Of a DNA stretch of 64,000 nt, positions 37,543-46,279 are shown in pieces. The notes below the pieces were generated by a model. The model was not told where the DNA came from. It saw only the letters and a program-made list of their open reading frames with translations, and did not search any database. Every line of letters begins with the position of its first letter. The first letter of the stretch is position 1. The translations under genes and the position numbers were made by a program. Source of the stretch: Dyadobacter subterraneus (GTDB lineage Bacteria > Bacteroidota > Bacteroidia > Cytophagales > Spirosomataceae); assembly GCF_015221875.1 (NCBI RefSeq), contig NZ_JACYGY010000002.1, positions 805,573-869,572 on the forward strand, in the 5' to 3' direction.

Positions 37543-37992
37543 ATGAAAGGGATTTTTTTGAAATATATATCAGTTGCGCTAGCCAGTACGCTTAAATTTT
37601 TTGGAGGTCCGATTACCGGAGTCATTTTGAACCTGACCTGGATTGAAACTGCGCTATGTTCAATCGCCGGAATGATGTTCAGTGTTTTGGTTGTGACTTA
37701 CGTTGGAAAAGGTATTCAGGCACTTCTAAAAAAATACAGAAAAGGAGATCCAAAAAGATTTAGTAAAACAAACCGGATGGCGGTGCGGATCTGGAAAAAA
37801 TTCGGGATCATTGGTATTGCACTTTTGACGCCTCCGTTATTTACGCCGATTTTTGGTACTGCGCTGGCCGTAGCCTTCCGTGTACCAAGGACTTCTATTT
37901 TTTTATATATGACATTAAGTGCAATAGGATGGGGCTTTTTTGTTTCCTATCTCGCTCATAAAATGACTTTTATTCAGGAGTGGATAAAATAA
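37543..37992 (+). CDS. small polytopic membrane protein, unknown function
   Basis: 149 residues, about four membrane segments with a basic central loop (KKYRKGDPKRFSKTNRMAVRIWKK). The pattern GIALLTPPLFTPIFGTALAVAF resembles the small multidrug-export/DedA-like group, but the match is only by eye. Its ATG follows the dxr stop without a gap, so it is translationally tied to dxr. Role unknown. Confidence 0.75.
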   Translation: MKGIFLKYISVALASTLKFFGGPITGVILNLTWIETALCSIAGMMFSVLVVTYVGKGIQALLKKYRKGDPKRFSKTNRMAVRIWKKFGIIGIALLTPPLFTPIFGTALAVAFRVPRTSIFLYMTLSAIGWGFFVSYLAHKMTFIQEWIK

Positions 37993-37993
37993 A

Positions 37994-38017
37994 AAAGCGC
38001 ACATAAATGTACGCTTT
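37994..38017. terminator. hairpin between converging genes
   Basis: AAAGCGCACA/TGTACGCTTT with a TAAA loop and one mismatch, between the dxr-linked gene and the GT2 cluster. Confidence 0.65.
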
Positions 38018-38040
38018 CAAAAATGTATATTGTTTTAAGA

Positions 38041-38805
38041 TTATCTGCTAACCTCTTTTTTCGGAGCTACTGATTTCTTCATGTAATCGCCGCGGGAGAA
38101 AAATTTCTCAATGAAGCAATACATCAAAATAAAGAAATAACGACTTCCCATTTCTTTAATCTTCAATTTTGACTCGCCGTATTTCCGGTTTGTCCAGCTA
38201 TTAGGAACTACCGCGTAATTATAACCACGAACGATCGCTTTCAAAGGAAGTTCAATTGTAAGGTTGAAATGCGGTGCAAGAAAAGGTTTGATACCTTCAA
38301 TCGTTTCTCTTTTGTATAATTTGAAAGCGTTGGTGGTGTCGTTATATTTGATACCCATGATTATCCGTACGATGAAATTGGCAACCCGGTTGATTACTTT
38401 TTTCAAAGCAGGGTAATCGATTACTTTTCCTCCTTTTTCCCAGCGCGATCCAAAAACACAATCGTAATCGCCTTCCAACATTTTGTTGTAATATTTTACA
38501 AGATCCTCAGGATCATCAGATAAGTCGGCCATAAAAACGGCTACGCAATCTCCTGAAAAACGTTCAAGACCATAACGAACCGCATATCCAAAACCGTTAG
38601 GTCCAAGGTTGGTCTGGTAAACAAGTGTTGGAATTTCGATAGAAAGTTCATCCAGCACACGTACTGTTCCATCTTTTGAATTATCGTTCGTCACGAAAAT
38701 TTCGTGCGGAATATTGTACTTCTTCAAGGTTTGATAAAGAGACCTTAAAGTGTCAGTGATCGATTCTTCTTCGTTATATGCTGGTATTACAACACTTAGC
38801 TTCAT
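38041..38805 (-). CDS. GT2 glycosyltransferase, DPM1/DPG-like
   Basis: 254 residues. GT-A fold: VVIPAYNEEESITDTL, nucleotide-binding TNDNSKDGT, acidic metal site MADLSDDPEDL, then FGSRWEKGG and NRKYGESKLKIKEMG near the C-terminus, as in polyprenyl-phosphate glycosyltransferases. No C-terminal membrane anchor is obvious. Probably loads a sugar on a lipid carrier. Last gene of the minus-strand glycan cluster. Confidence 0.88.
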   Translation of the reverse strand: MKLSVVIPAYNEEESITDTLRSLYQTLKKYNIPHEIFVTNDNSKDGTVRVLDELSIEIPTLVYQTNLGPNGFGYAVRYGLERFSGDCVAVFMADLSDDPEDLVKYYNKMLEGDYDCVFGSRWEKGGKVIDYPALKKVINRVANFIVRIIMGIKYNDTTNAFKLYKRETIEGIKPFLAPHFNLTIELPLKAIVRGYNYAVVPNSWTNRKYGESKLKIKEMGSRYFFILMYCFIEKFFSRGDYMKKSVAPKKEVSR

Positions 38806-38843
38806 CTATATTCGGATTGAAAAACAGTACAAATTAAAGAGTA

Positions 38844-39683
38844 TTATATTGAACTGCCAATTTTTTCTAGTTTTCGTAGTTGTTCGCCATAGTTGGCAAC
38901 GGTCTTGATAATTGTTGCGTCGTATTTTTTATCCAGCCACAGGTTTACATTTTCAAACATTTCTTTCCGGTTTTTCAAAAACCAGACATTCACATTTGAA
39001 TGGACATTACTAAGTCCTGCGCTGTGTTTTCTATACACGCCCATTATTTCAGGCAGATAACCAATTTTCCCTTTGGCGGCCAGCTGAATGCTTAACGCCC
39101 AGTCGCCCGCAGCTGCAAGCGCATGCCAGGGAGCAAAATCTTCTGTCAGGAAATAATTCCGGTACATCCAGCTTGCTGTTGCCATAAACCATCGATCCTG
39201 AAGAATATCGTCAATAGTAGAAACAAGTGGCTGAGAATCCTTATTGAAAGTATGGCCCGGTGATCCGTCTTCATAAGTTACCAGCATATTGTGGTGACAA
39301 ATTGAAAAATCCGGATGAGAATCCAGAAAATCAACCTGTTTTTGAAGTTTATGCGGATCCGTCCAATAATCATCGCCTTCACACATCGCCACATATTCAC
39401 CTTTGCAGGCTTTCAATAATTGAAGCACATTATTTCTTCCGGCAAATTCCCGTGGACTATCTGGTCCCTGATTTTCTTTATGCAAATAGGCTCTGATTAT
39501 TTCAGGATATTGTTCAGCGTATTTTTGAATAATCTCCTGCGAATTGTCTGTGGAGGCGTCGTCACCGATTACAATTTCAAAAGCGAAATCAGTTTCCTGC
39601 ATGAGCGCGCCTTTCAGCATTTGCTCAATATATTCTTCGTGATTAAATGTAGGAACGCAAACGGAAACTTTGATCATAGTCAT
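38844..39683 (-). CDS. GT2 glycosyltransferase
   Basis: 279 residues. GT-A motifs VSVCVPTFNHEEYIEQML, IGDDASTDNSQEI, and MCEGDDYWTDPHKLQKQVDF. Closely related to the next gene upstream (shared YWTDxxKLQKQVDFxDSHPD and the EDGSP block), so the two are tandem paralogues. Starts at Met1 or Met3. Transfers a sugar during surface glycan assembly; donor and acceptor unknown. Confidence 0.9.
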   Translation of the reverse strand: MTMIKVSVCVPTFNHEEYIEQMLKGALMQETDFAFEIVIGDDASTDNSQEIIQKYAEQYPEIIRAYLHKENQGPDSPREFAGRNNVLQLLKACKGEYVAMCEGDDYWTDPHKLQKQVDFLDSHPDFSICHHNMLVTYEDGSPGHTFNKDSQPLVSTIDDILQDRWFMATASWMYRNYFLTEDFAPWHALAAAGDWALSIQLAAKGKIGYLPEIMGVYRKHSAGLSNVHSNVNVWFLKNRKEMFENVNLWLDKKYDATIIKTVANYGEQLRKLEKIGSSI

Positions 39684-39697
39684 TCAGAATTGATTTT

Positions 39698-40672
39698 TCA
39701 ATGACTCGATTGGCGAAAACGGTATGGCAGCAGGGCTACAAAACTGTAAGCGCTCATCAACCATTTTGGCAAAATATAATCACGCGTCACATCCTTGCAT
39801 TCTCTAAGATCAGCGCCTTTAAGAAAAAGATAATTTGCAGCCAGACCAGCTCTTCTGAAATAGCTTTTTGACATTTGCCTGGCGTCCAGCAACATGCGAT
39901 AATACCTCGCAATGTTTTTCCGCAGAGATTTATCAAACTGGTGATTTGTCTCTTCGTTAATGCCTTTGTACATCATAATCCGGTTACGTAAAAAACGTAC
40001 GTCACGATAATGATCCTTAAAGCTGGCTCCGCCTTTATTTTTTCTATAAACTGACATAACGCCCGGAATATATCCGATCGGGCCATGTTTTGCCAAAATC
40101 ACATAACGTGGAATATCACCGCTCGTTGATTTCAAAAACCATTCAGGATAATACATCAGATGGTTTTTAAACATCACAGCCGAAGTTGCCATGAACCAGA
40201 TCTCATCTTCTCCGATAAGATCTTCCATTTCGATTTTTTCCTTTTGATTTGGCGGGTTCACTTCAACGGAAGGAGATCCGTCTTCAAAAGTGATCAGCGC
40301 ATTATGAAAACAGGCGGAATAATCAGGATGTGAATCCATGAAATCGACCTGTTTTTGAAGCTTAGTCGTGTCGGTCCAGTAATCATCACCATCTAAGGGC
40401 GCAATGTATTGTCCGTCAGCAAGTTTAAGTGTTTCGATTGTATTGAAAAGACCGTTCTGCCCAAGATTTTTGGAATGCAGAACGGCCTTTACTTTTCCGG
40501 GATACCGGTTTTGATAATCTAAAATAATATCTCTCGCTCCATCCGTTGAGAAGTCGTCGCCGACAAGTATTTCGTAATCAAAATTTGTCGTTTGATTCAA
40601 AGCACTTTCTATCGTTTTACCAATAAAAGCGGCTTGGTTGAACGTAAGTATAACTACACTTACCTTATTCAT
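39698..40672 (-). CDS. GT2 glycosyltransferase
   Basis: 324 residues. VSVVILTFNQAAFIGKTI, VGDDFSTDGARDI, PLDGDDYWTDTTKLQKQVDF: GT-A core as in its downstream paralogue 14 bases away, with a longer basic C-terminal part (about 250-324) that may bind the membrane surface. Part of the 38041-43650 cluster. Confidence 0.9.
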   Translation of the reverse strand: MNKVSVVILTFNQAAFIGKTIESALNQTTNFDYEILVGDDFSTDGARDIILDYQNRYPGKVKAVLHSKNLGQNGLFNTIETLKLADGQYIAPLDGDDYWTDTTKLQKQVDFMDSHPDYSACFHNALITFEDGSPSVEVNPPNQKEKIEMEDLIGEDEIWFMATSAVMFKNHLMYYPEWFLKSTSGDIPRYVILAKHGPIGYIPGVMSVYRKNKGGASFKDHYRDVRFLRNRIMMYKGINEETNHQFDKSLRKNIARYYRMLLDARQMSKSYFRRAGLAANYLFLKGADLRECKDVTRDYILPKWLMSAYSFVALLPYRFRQSSH

Positions 40673-40743
40673 AATATTTAACTGTCAATGGATTAGCTGA
40701 TATTCTTCACGTTTCGTCACAAAATGGCAAAGCCATTACTTTC

Positions 40744-41562
40744 TCAGCTAAATACGTGCTGTAATTGCTGCACGCTTGGGAAATCCGGCGTCACAAGTTC
40801 CTTTTCAGGAGCATAAATATAAGCCATCGGATATCCGCGCTCAATAAATGTAGGCTCGTCAAGATTATTATACCGCAACTGAACCGACCAGCGGATGTTA
40901 TTGGTAATATTATTTCCAGACTGATGTACCAGAAAAGCAGAAAAAATCAGAATATCACCTACTGAAAATTCAGTCTGAACAAAATCTTCATCTTTAATTC
41001 CCGCTGTAATTCCGCCCTGGTAACCAGAAGTACTGGATTCTTTCAAACCTGTTTTGTGGCTTCCCGGAATTACCTGCAAAGCACCAATATCAGCACCTGC
41101 ATCAACCATAGGAAACCAGATCACCGTACTATCCAAAGATCCCTGGCCTGTGCGCCAGTCCTGGTGTGCATCCAGTTTCCAGTGTTTGCTGCCATCTTTT
41201 GACAAAAAACGACTGTTAAACTGCATCGCAGGACGAGCTCCGATAATCGGATTTGATATACCAACTTGTTTCAGTAAATCTTCAATTTGCGGATCAACAC
41301 CCAATCTATGTAATGAAAATGAATGTTGAACCGTTTTTCCGGTATTGACAAAAGCATTAAAATCCTTTTCGAAAAATTCAAACATTGCATTTTCGAAAGC
41401 ATCCTTATCATCAATATCAACCGATTTTCCGGTTGCTCTTTTTATCTGGACAGCAAAAATTTTGCGCGCCTCGGTATAAATTGAATTGATTAAATCTTTA
41501 TCTAAAAAATTACGAAGGATAACATATCCGTCGTTGTTAAATTGCTGCTGAAGTGTGCTCAT
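40744..41562 (-). CDS. PhyH-like Fe(II)/2-oxoglutarate dioxygenase
   Basis: 272 residues, phytanoyl-CoA dioxygenase family. Iron ligands are likely the H and D of DAHQDWRTGQG and the His of FLVHQSGNN, with the arginine of NNIRWSVQLRYNN binding 2-oxoglutarate. Length and YVILRNFLDKDLI start are typical. Such enzymes hydroxylate lipids, sugars or small metabolites; sitting among glycosyltransferases it may modify a glycan or lipid precursor, but the substrate is unknown. Confidence 0.88.
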   Translation of the reverse strand: MSTLQQQFNNDGYVILRNFLDKDLINSIYTEARKIFAVQIKRATGKSVDIDDKDAFENAMFEFFEKDFNAFVNTGKTVQHSFSLHRLGVDPQIEDLLKQVGISNPIIGARPAMQFNSRFLSKDGSKHWKLDAHQDWRTGQGSLDSTVIWFPMVDAGADIGALQVIPGSHKTGLKESSTSGYQGGITAGIKDEDFVQTEFSVGDILIFSAFLVHQSGNNITNNIRWSVQLRYNNLDEPTFIERGYPMAYIYAPEKELVTPDFPSVQQLQHVFS

Positions 41563-41750
41563 CTTGTTGTTGATTTTCGATTTATAAAGTGAATAACAAA
41601 TTGTAAAAACGAATTTTAAATTGAATATAACTTACTGATAGTTACATGGTTAAATTTATTATTCTGCTGTCTTAATTTGTTATTCACAAATTTATAATTC
41701 TTTTTTAAGTCAAATAATGACCTTGGTTATCTTTTTAGTTAACGAAAGAT

Positions 41751-42686
41751 TTAATCTTCCCAAACCGCGTAGGCGAATCCTGCTGCACCAAATCCATTAC
41801 CGTTATAAAGCAGATATTTCTTGCCGTTATGTTCGTAATAGTTGGCGTAGTTGATCATTTGATAATCGAAATCTTCCGGGTTGTCAGATTTTCCAATTCC
41901 AACCAGATTATCCTTGCGTTCCCAGGTTTCTCCATCCGTTGATTCTGCATAACCCAACCGATAACTTTGGTTACGGTCGGTGCGATAATCCGTTGCGTTT
42001 CTGTAAGAATAGTACATTTTGTAAATACCATTTTCTTTAAAAACACTTGGACGGCCAACAGCGTGCAGGAAATCGTCGAAATCAAGCGTTGGAATATCAC
42101 TGATATCCCAATGAATTCCATCTTTAGAAGTAGCAGATTGTCCGCGATAGAATGGCTCGGGATATCCGTGTATGTATTCGCATTTATGTCCTGAAATGTA
42201 CCACATCCTCCATGTCCCGTCGTCTTCACGCATCACAGAAGGTTGTGCAGCCCAGATCGGGTTTTGAATGCTGCGATCCATAATCGGGCCTTTAAACATT
42301 TTTTCAAATGTCAATCCGCCGTCTTTACTGACAGATAATCCCATCGACAGGCGATATGAATTATGTGTTCTGTTCCAGCCGGTATAATAAAGCCAGATAT
42401 CTCCGTTTGGCATATCCACAAACCAGGCTGGCATTGCGCCGGTTTCGTCATATTCTCCCGGACCGCCTAATTCAAGTACCGGTTTGTCATGGATATAAAG
42501 AATCTTGGAAGGATCTTCATAATCTACGTCGATAAAAGTTGGTCTGGATTGACCGCTTGCATCACGGGATGAAAAATAAACGCGTAAAAAATCTTTATGC
42601 TTGTAAGCAAATGGAACCTGTGCATGCGAAAGACTGTGCGGCAAAGTCCCATCCGGCTTGTATACTACTCCTTTTTTAACCCACAT
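41751..42686 (-). CDS. five-bladed beta-propeller glycosidase-like protein
   Basis: 311 residues, no signal peptide, so cytoplasmic. Repeated blade motifs as in GH32/GH43/GH130-type proteins: YYTGWNRTHNSYRLSMGLSVSKDG, QPSVMREDDGTWRMWYISG, GRPSVFKENGIYKMYYSYR, RLGYAESTDGETWER. Proteins of this type occur inside polysaccharide-synthesis clusters and their activity is mostly unassigned; it could be a phosphorylase or an inactive binding propeller. Fourth-from-last gene of the cluster. Confidence 0.78.
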   Translation of the reverse strand: MWVKKGVVYKPDGTLPHSLSHAQVPFAYKHKDFLRVYFSSRDASGQSRPTFIDVDYEDPSKILYIHDKPVLELGGPGEYDETGAMPAWFVDMPNGDIWLYYTGWNRTHNSYRLSMGLSVSKDGGLTFEKMFKGPIMDRSIQNPIWAAQPSVMREDDGTWRMWYISGHKCEYIHGYPEPFYRGQSATSKDGIHWDISDIPTLDFDDFLHAVGRPSVFKENGIYKMYYSYRNATDYRTDRNQSYRLGYAESTDGETWERKDNLVGIGKSDNPEDFDYQMINYANYYEHNGKKYLLYNGNGFGAAGFAYAVWED

Positions 42687-42768
42687 ATTTTTATTGATTC
42701 AAAAGTCTGCCTTGCGGCAAATTATTTACAACAAACTGATTTGCTGTAAATCAACTGCTAAATTTCTG

Positions 42769-43650
42769 TTAAGCTTCCGCTTTTTCAGCGCGCAAACGCC
42801 AGTTATCTACGAAATCTTTTCCAGGAATCGGAAGATCAATATCAACTTCCGGAGCTTTTGCAGTAACAGTATATTCCATTACATAAAAAGCATTCCCGAA
42901 AACATAGTGCAATTTGAAATTCTCAACATTTGCAGGAACATCCTCAATCGGTACCTCGGCACGGAAAAGAGGATTCGCTTTCAATAAAGTAGCATAAGTA
43001 GGCGTGTTCCGTAACCATGGCGCAACACTTTCGTCACCCACAACCACTTTTCCACCCGGACGAACAACGCGTGTCAATTCGTCAAATGCTCTTTTTCTTT
43101 CTGAGAAAGTATTGATACCGCCAAAATGGAATACAGCGTCAAAAGTATCGTCGGCAAACGGCAAATATGAGCCATTTCCTAAAAAGTAATGAACGTTAAC
43201 ATCGTCAGTAGAAAGTTTCTCCTGAGCAAGTTTCAGCATATTTGGAGATAAATCAGATAAAACTGCAGTTCCGCCTGGTTTTACTTTTTCCAAAATTAAA
43301 GCAGAGTCTTTTCCGGTTCCGGCACCTACTTCAAGTGCTTTCATGCCTGGTTTAAGATCCATCAAATCAATAAAAAAGCGGCGTGTGGCTGCTTCGTCCG
43401 AGTGATTTAAAGTTTCAAAAACCCATGAAACGCCTTTATCATAACGAAGAAATGCCTGATCGTAAAGATATTGTTCGTGTGCGTCGCCTGGTAGTAACTC
43501 CTTAGGATAAAGCATGTTGACAATTCCTGTGTCGCCTACTTCATAGATTGTACCGTCTTCACTGGTAAGCGTTTTGCCGTCTGCGGCGATTGTTAATGGA
43601 CTGCCGGTAAGCGGACAAACCAACGCTTTAAGAAAATCCTGATGCGTCAT
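42769..43650 (-). CDS. SAM-dependent methyltransferase with Trm112-like N-terminus
   Basis: 293 residues. The first 50 residues look like a Trm112-type domain (LVCPLTGSPLTIAADGKTL, IVNMLYPKE), though only one of its usual cysteines is present. A class I methyltransferase follows: motif I ALEVGAGTGKDSALI, YLPFADDTFDAVFHFGG, and RVVRPGGKVVVGDE. Substrate unknown. As first gene of the minus-strand cluster, with a promoter box just upstream, it may methylate the glycan or its lipid carrier. Confidence 0.86.
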   Translation of the reverse strand: MTHQDFLKALVCPLTGSPLTIAADGKTLTSEDGTIYEVGDTGIVNMLYPKELLPGDAHEQYLYDQAFLRYDKGVSWVFETLNHSDEAATRRFFIDLMDLKPGMKALEVGAGTGKDSALILEKVKPGGTAVLSDLSPNMLKLAQEKLSTDDVNVHYFLGNGSYLPFADDTFDAVFHFGGINTFSERKRAFDELTRVVRPGGKVVVGDESVAPWLRNTPTYATLLKANPLFRAEVPIEDVPANVENFKLHYVFGNAFYVMEYTVTAKAPEVDIDLPIPGKDFVDNWRLRAEKAEA

Positions 43651-43680
43651 TACGTTTTTTGCTATATTGATGTGTTAAGC

Positions 43681-43688
43681 CAAAATTA
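43681..43688 (-). promoter_or_regulatory. -7 box at the head of the glycan cluster
   Basis: Minus strand TAATTTTG, the same octamer as before dxs and mreB, 30 bases before the methyltransferase start. No clear TTG upstream. Confidence 0.5.
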
Positions 43689-43880
43689 CTTTTTTTTCTT
43701 AGAAGTACTTTAAAATTAGGCATTGTTGTTACTAAAAGAGCCATATAAATCTTCTGATTTTTATGAATACCTGGATTTCGCCATTCTGCCCGATTTTATT
43801 TCTTCGTACCTTTGCCGGGCTTATACCGGAAAAAGTATTAATTCTGGTGTGCTCATAGTATTCATTTTCTCTTTGTAAAT

Positions 43881-45074
43881 ATGTTTGACCTGCAACAAAA
43901 AATAAAGTCACTCGCGAAGGAACAGGCGGCGAGCGTTGTCGCAAATCGCCGGCATTTACATACCAATCCGGAATTGTCGTTTGAAGAATTTAAAACTGCA
44001 CAATTTGTTGCGGAAGAACTTCGTGCATTGGGACTAACGCCGCAGGAAGGTATTGCAGGAACCGGACTTGTTGCTTTGATCGAAGGAAAAAATCCGGGTA
44101 AAAAAATTGTCGGTTTACGTGCAGATATGGATGCGCTGCCGATTGTTGAGGCAAACGATGTTCCATACAAATCGCTTGTACCAGGCGTTATGCACGCTTG
44201 CGGGCACGATGTGCATACAGCTTCATTACTTGGCACTGCAAGAATTTTAAACCAGTTAAAAGACCAGTTTGAAGGAACAGTAAAACTTGTTTTTCAACCT
44301 GCTGAGGAAAAAGCACCGGGCGGAGCTTCTTTGATGATTAAAGAAGGTGTTCTTGAAAACCCAAGACCATTAAGTATGATGGGCCAGCATGTTGCTCCTA
44401 ATATTCCGGTTGGTAAAATCGGTTTCCGTGAAGGCATGTACATGGCCAGTACAGATGAATTATATGTGACCGTGATCGGAAAAGGGGGCCACGCAGCGGC
44501 ACCAGACCAGTTAATAGATCCGATTTTAATTGCCTCACACATCGTTGTGGCGTTGCAGCAAATCATCAGTCGTTACAGAAAACCGTCAAACCCTGCTGTT
44601 TTGTCATTCGGGCGTTTTATTGCAGATGGCGTTACGAATGTCATTCCAAACGAAGTTACCTTACAGGGAACCTGGCGTTGTATGGATGAACAATGGCGTG
44701 AAGACGGATTGAAAAAAATGAAAAAAATGGCGGAGGGCATGGCAGAAGCCATGGGCGGAAGCTGTGTTTTTGAAATTGTAAAAGGATATCCGTTTTTGAA
44801 AAATCATCCGGAATTAACCCGCCGGGTAAGAACCGCGGCTACCGAATATATGGGTGCAGAAAATGTCGTAGATCTTGACCTGTGGATGGCAGGAGAAGAT
44901 TTTGCATTTTATTCCCAGGTGGTCGATTCCTGTTTTTACAGATTGGGGACGCGTAATGAAGCCAAAGGAATTATTTCCGGCGTGCATACCCCAACCTTTG
45001 ACGTAGATGAAACATCATTAGAAATAGCCCCCGGGCTCATGAGCTGGCTGGCTATTTCTGAACTTGCTTTTTAG
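43881..45074 (+). CDS. M20-family amidohydrolase (IAA-amino-acid hydrolase type)
   Basis: 397 residues. Metal-dependent hydrolase of N-acyl or amide bonds. Metal ligands seen in LRADMDALPI, MHACGHDVHTA, QPAEEKAPGGA and MAGEDFAFYS; dimerisation domain in the middle (about 185-300, GKGGHAAAPDQLIDP). Belongs to the group holding plant ILR1 auxin-conjugate hydrolases, hippurate hydrolase and N-acetyldiaminopimelate deacetylase; the true substrate cannot be told. No signal peptide. The 3' end overlaps the convergent gene by 23 bases. Confidence 0.92.
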   Translation: MFDLQQKIKSLAKEQAASVVANRRHLHTNPELSFEEFKTAQFVAEELRALGLTPQEGIAGTGLVALIEGKNPGKKIVGLRADMDALPIVEANDVPYKSLVPGVMHACGHDVHTASLLGTARILNQLKDQFEGTVKLVFQPAEEKAPGGASLMIKEGVLENPRPLSMMGQHVAPNIPVGKIGFREGMYMASTDELYVTVIGKGGHAAAPDQLIDPILIASHIVVALQQIISRYRKPSNPAVLSFGRFIADGVTNVIPNEVTLQGTWRCMDEQWREDGLKKMKKMAEGMAEAMGGSCVFEIVKGYPFLKNHPELTRRVRTAATEYMGAENVVDLDLWMAGEDFAFYSQVVDSCFYRLGTRNEAKGIISGVHTPTFDVDETSLEIAPGLMSWLAISELAF

Positions 45075-45804
45075 CAGGAATATATCTTTTAAAATAACTG
45101 TTGACTTTAAGGCTAAGCACACCCAAAATTGCTTCCTTAAAAATCCCGCGAGACATTTTAGAGGCTCCTTTTGTCCGGTCTGTAAAGATGATTGGAACCT
45201 CTACAATGTCAAACCCATATTTCCAGGAATTGAATTTCATTTCAATCTGGAACGCATAACCGATAAACCGGATATGGTCCAGATCAATCGTTTCTAAAAC
45301 TTTTCGTGTATAGCAAATAAAACCGGCCGTAGGATCCATAATTGGCATTCCGGTGACTGTCCGCACATAATATCCTGCAAAATAAGACATCAAAACACGG
45401 TTGATCGGCCAGTTTACTACATTTACGCCGGTTATATAGCGTGAGCCGATAGCGGCATCATGTCCCTGTTCAGCACAAGCCTGATACAAACGGATCAAAT
45501 CTTCCGGCGGATGAGAAAAATCTGCATCCATTTCAAAAATATATTCGTAGCCTTTTTCAAGAGCCCATTTGAAACCATGGATATAAGCAGTTCCTAAACC
45601 AAGTTTTCCTTTTCTTTCAACGAGATGAAGAGATCCGCTAAATTCTTTCTGTAATTCCTTCACCGCAGCGCCAGTTTGATCTGGTGAGCCATCATCAATA
45701 ATTAATACATCGAAAGGTTTTGAAAGGCTGAAAACCTTTCGGATAATCGCTTCAATATTTTCAATTTCGTTGTAGGTGGGGATTACTACAATATTTTGGT
45801 TCAC
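45052..45804 (-). CDS. polyprenol monophosphomannose synthase-like GT2
   Basis: 250 residues. Dolichyl-phosphate-mannose synthase pattern: VIPTYNEIENIEAIIRKVF, LIIDDGSPDQT, EMDADFSHPPEDLIRLY, GSRYITGVNVVNWP and FTDRTKGASKMSRGIFKEA. Makes polyprenyl-phosphate-linked mannose (or another hexose), the usual donor for GT-C enzymes such as the pair at 22829-25347. No membrane anchor visible. Confidence 0.92.
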   Translation of the reverse strand: MNQNIVVIPTYNEIENIEAIIRKVFSLSKPFDVLIIDDGSPDQTGAAVKELQKEFSGSLHLVERKGKLGLGTAYIHGFKWALEKGYEYIFEMDADFSHPPEDLIRLYQACAEQGHDAAIGSRYITGVNVVNWPINRVLMSYFAGYYVRTVTGMPIMDPTAGFICYTRKVLETIDLDHIRFIGYAFQIEMKFNSWKYGFDIVEVPIIFTDRTKGASKMSRGIFKEAILGVLSLKVNSYFKRYIPAKKQVQK

Positions 45805-45835
45805 TTGTGATTAGTTTATAGTTAAAGAAGAATTT

Positions 45836-46219
45836 TCAAGGCTTTATATTTTTGGTTTTTTCCCTCTGCTCAATTTGCTTCACCACGTTTTCATAAATAC
45901 GCGTCATATATTGCGGATGTGTCATGTAAAAAGAATAACTGTTTTTATAAACAAGCGTATCCACTTTATTCTTCTTCCAAACCTCCTGTTTAAGCTGATC
46001 AAAAATAAGGATAGAAGAATCCAGAGATTTGAGCTGTAAACGGGTAACACGCGATTCTGCAATATGAATATCGGTTAAAATGTCTGCCATTTTTTCCTCA
46101 GAAAGTGTTCCATCTGGTGGTGTTTCTTCCTTATAACAGCCCGCAAAAATCATGGTTATACTTCCCACCAATATCAAACTGAATGAGAAATTAATAATCC
46201 GTCGCGTCATAATTCCCAA
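45836..46219 (-). CDS. DUF4296 lipoprotein
   Basis: 127 residues, possibly starting at Met4 (46210). Lipoprotein signal ending IFAGC near residue 27. The mature part has the DUF4296 pattern of Bacteroidota: MADILTDIHIAESRVTRLQ and YKNSYSFYMTHPQYMTRIYENVVK. Surface or periplasmic, function unknown. Downstream of and co-directional with the DPM1-like gene's operon; divergent from the DUF58 gene. Confidence 0.85.
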   Translation of the reverse strand: MGIMTRRIINFSFSLILVGSITMIFAGCYKEETPPDGTLSEEKMADILTDIHIAESRVTRLQLKSLDSSILIFDQLKQEVWKKNKVDTLVYKNSYSFYMTHPQYMTRIYENVVKQIEQREKTKNIKP

Positions 46220-46225
46220 AATACC

Positions 46226-46233
46226 TATCTTTG
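46226..46233 (+). promoter_or_regulatory. -7 box for DUF58/BatA operon
   Basis: TATCTTTG, an exact TAnnTTTG box, 46 bases before the DUF58 start; it sits between divergent genes. TTG partner not evident. Confidence 0.45.
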
Positions 46234-46279
46234 TTTAGCTGCAATAAGTTGCAAAGGTGGTAATTTTTTCGGAAAACAC

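Noticed and set aside
41054..41329. 91-codon open frame on the plus strand
   Set aside because: Shadow of the PhyH-like gene, whose motifs lie on the opposite strand.
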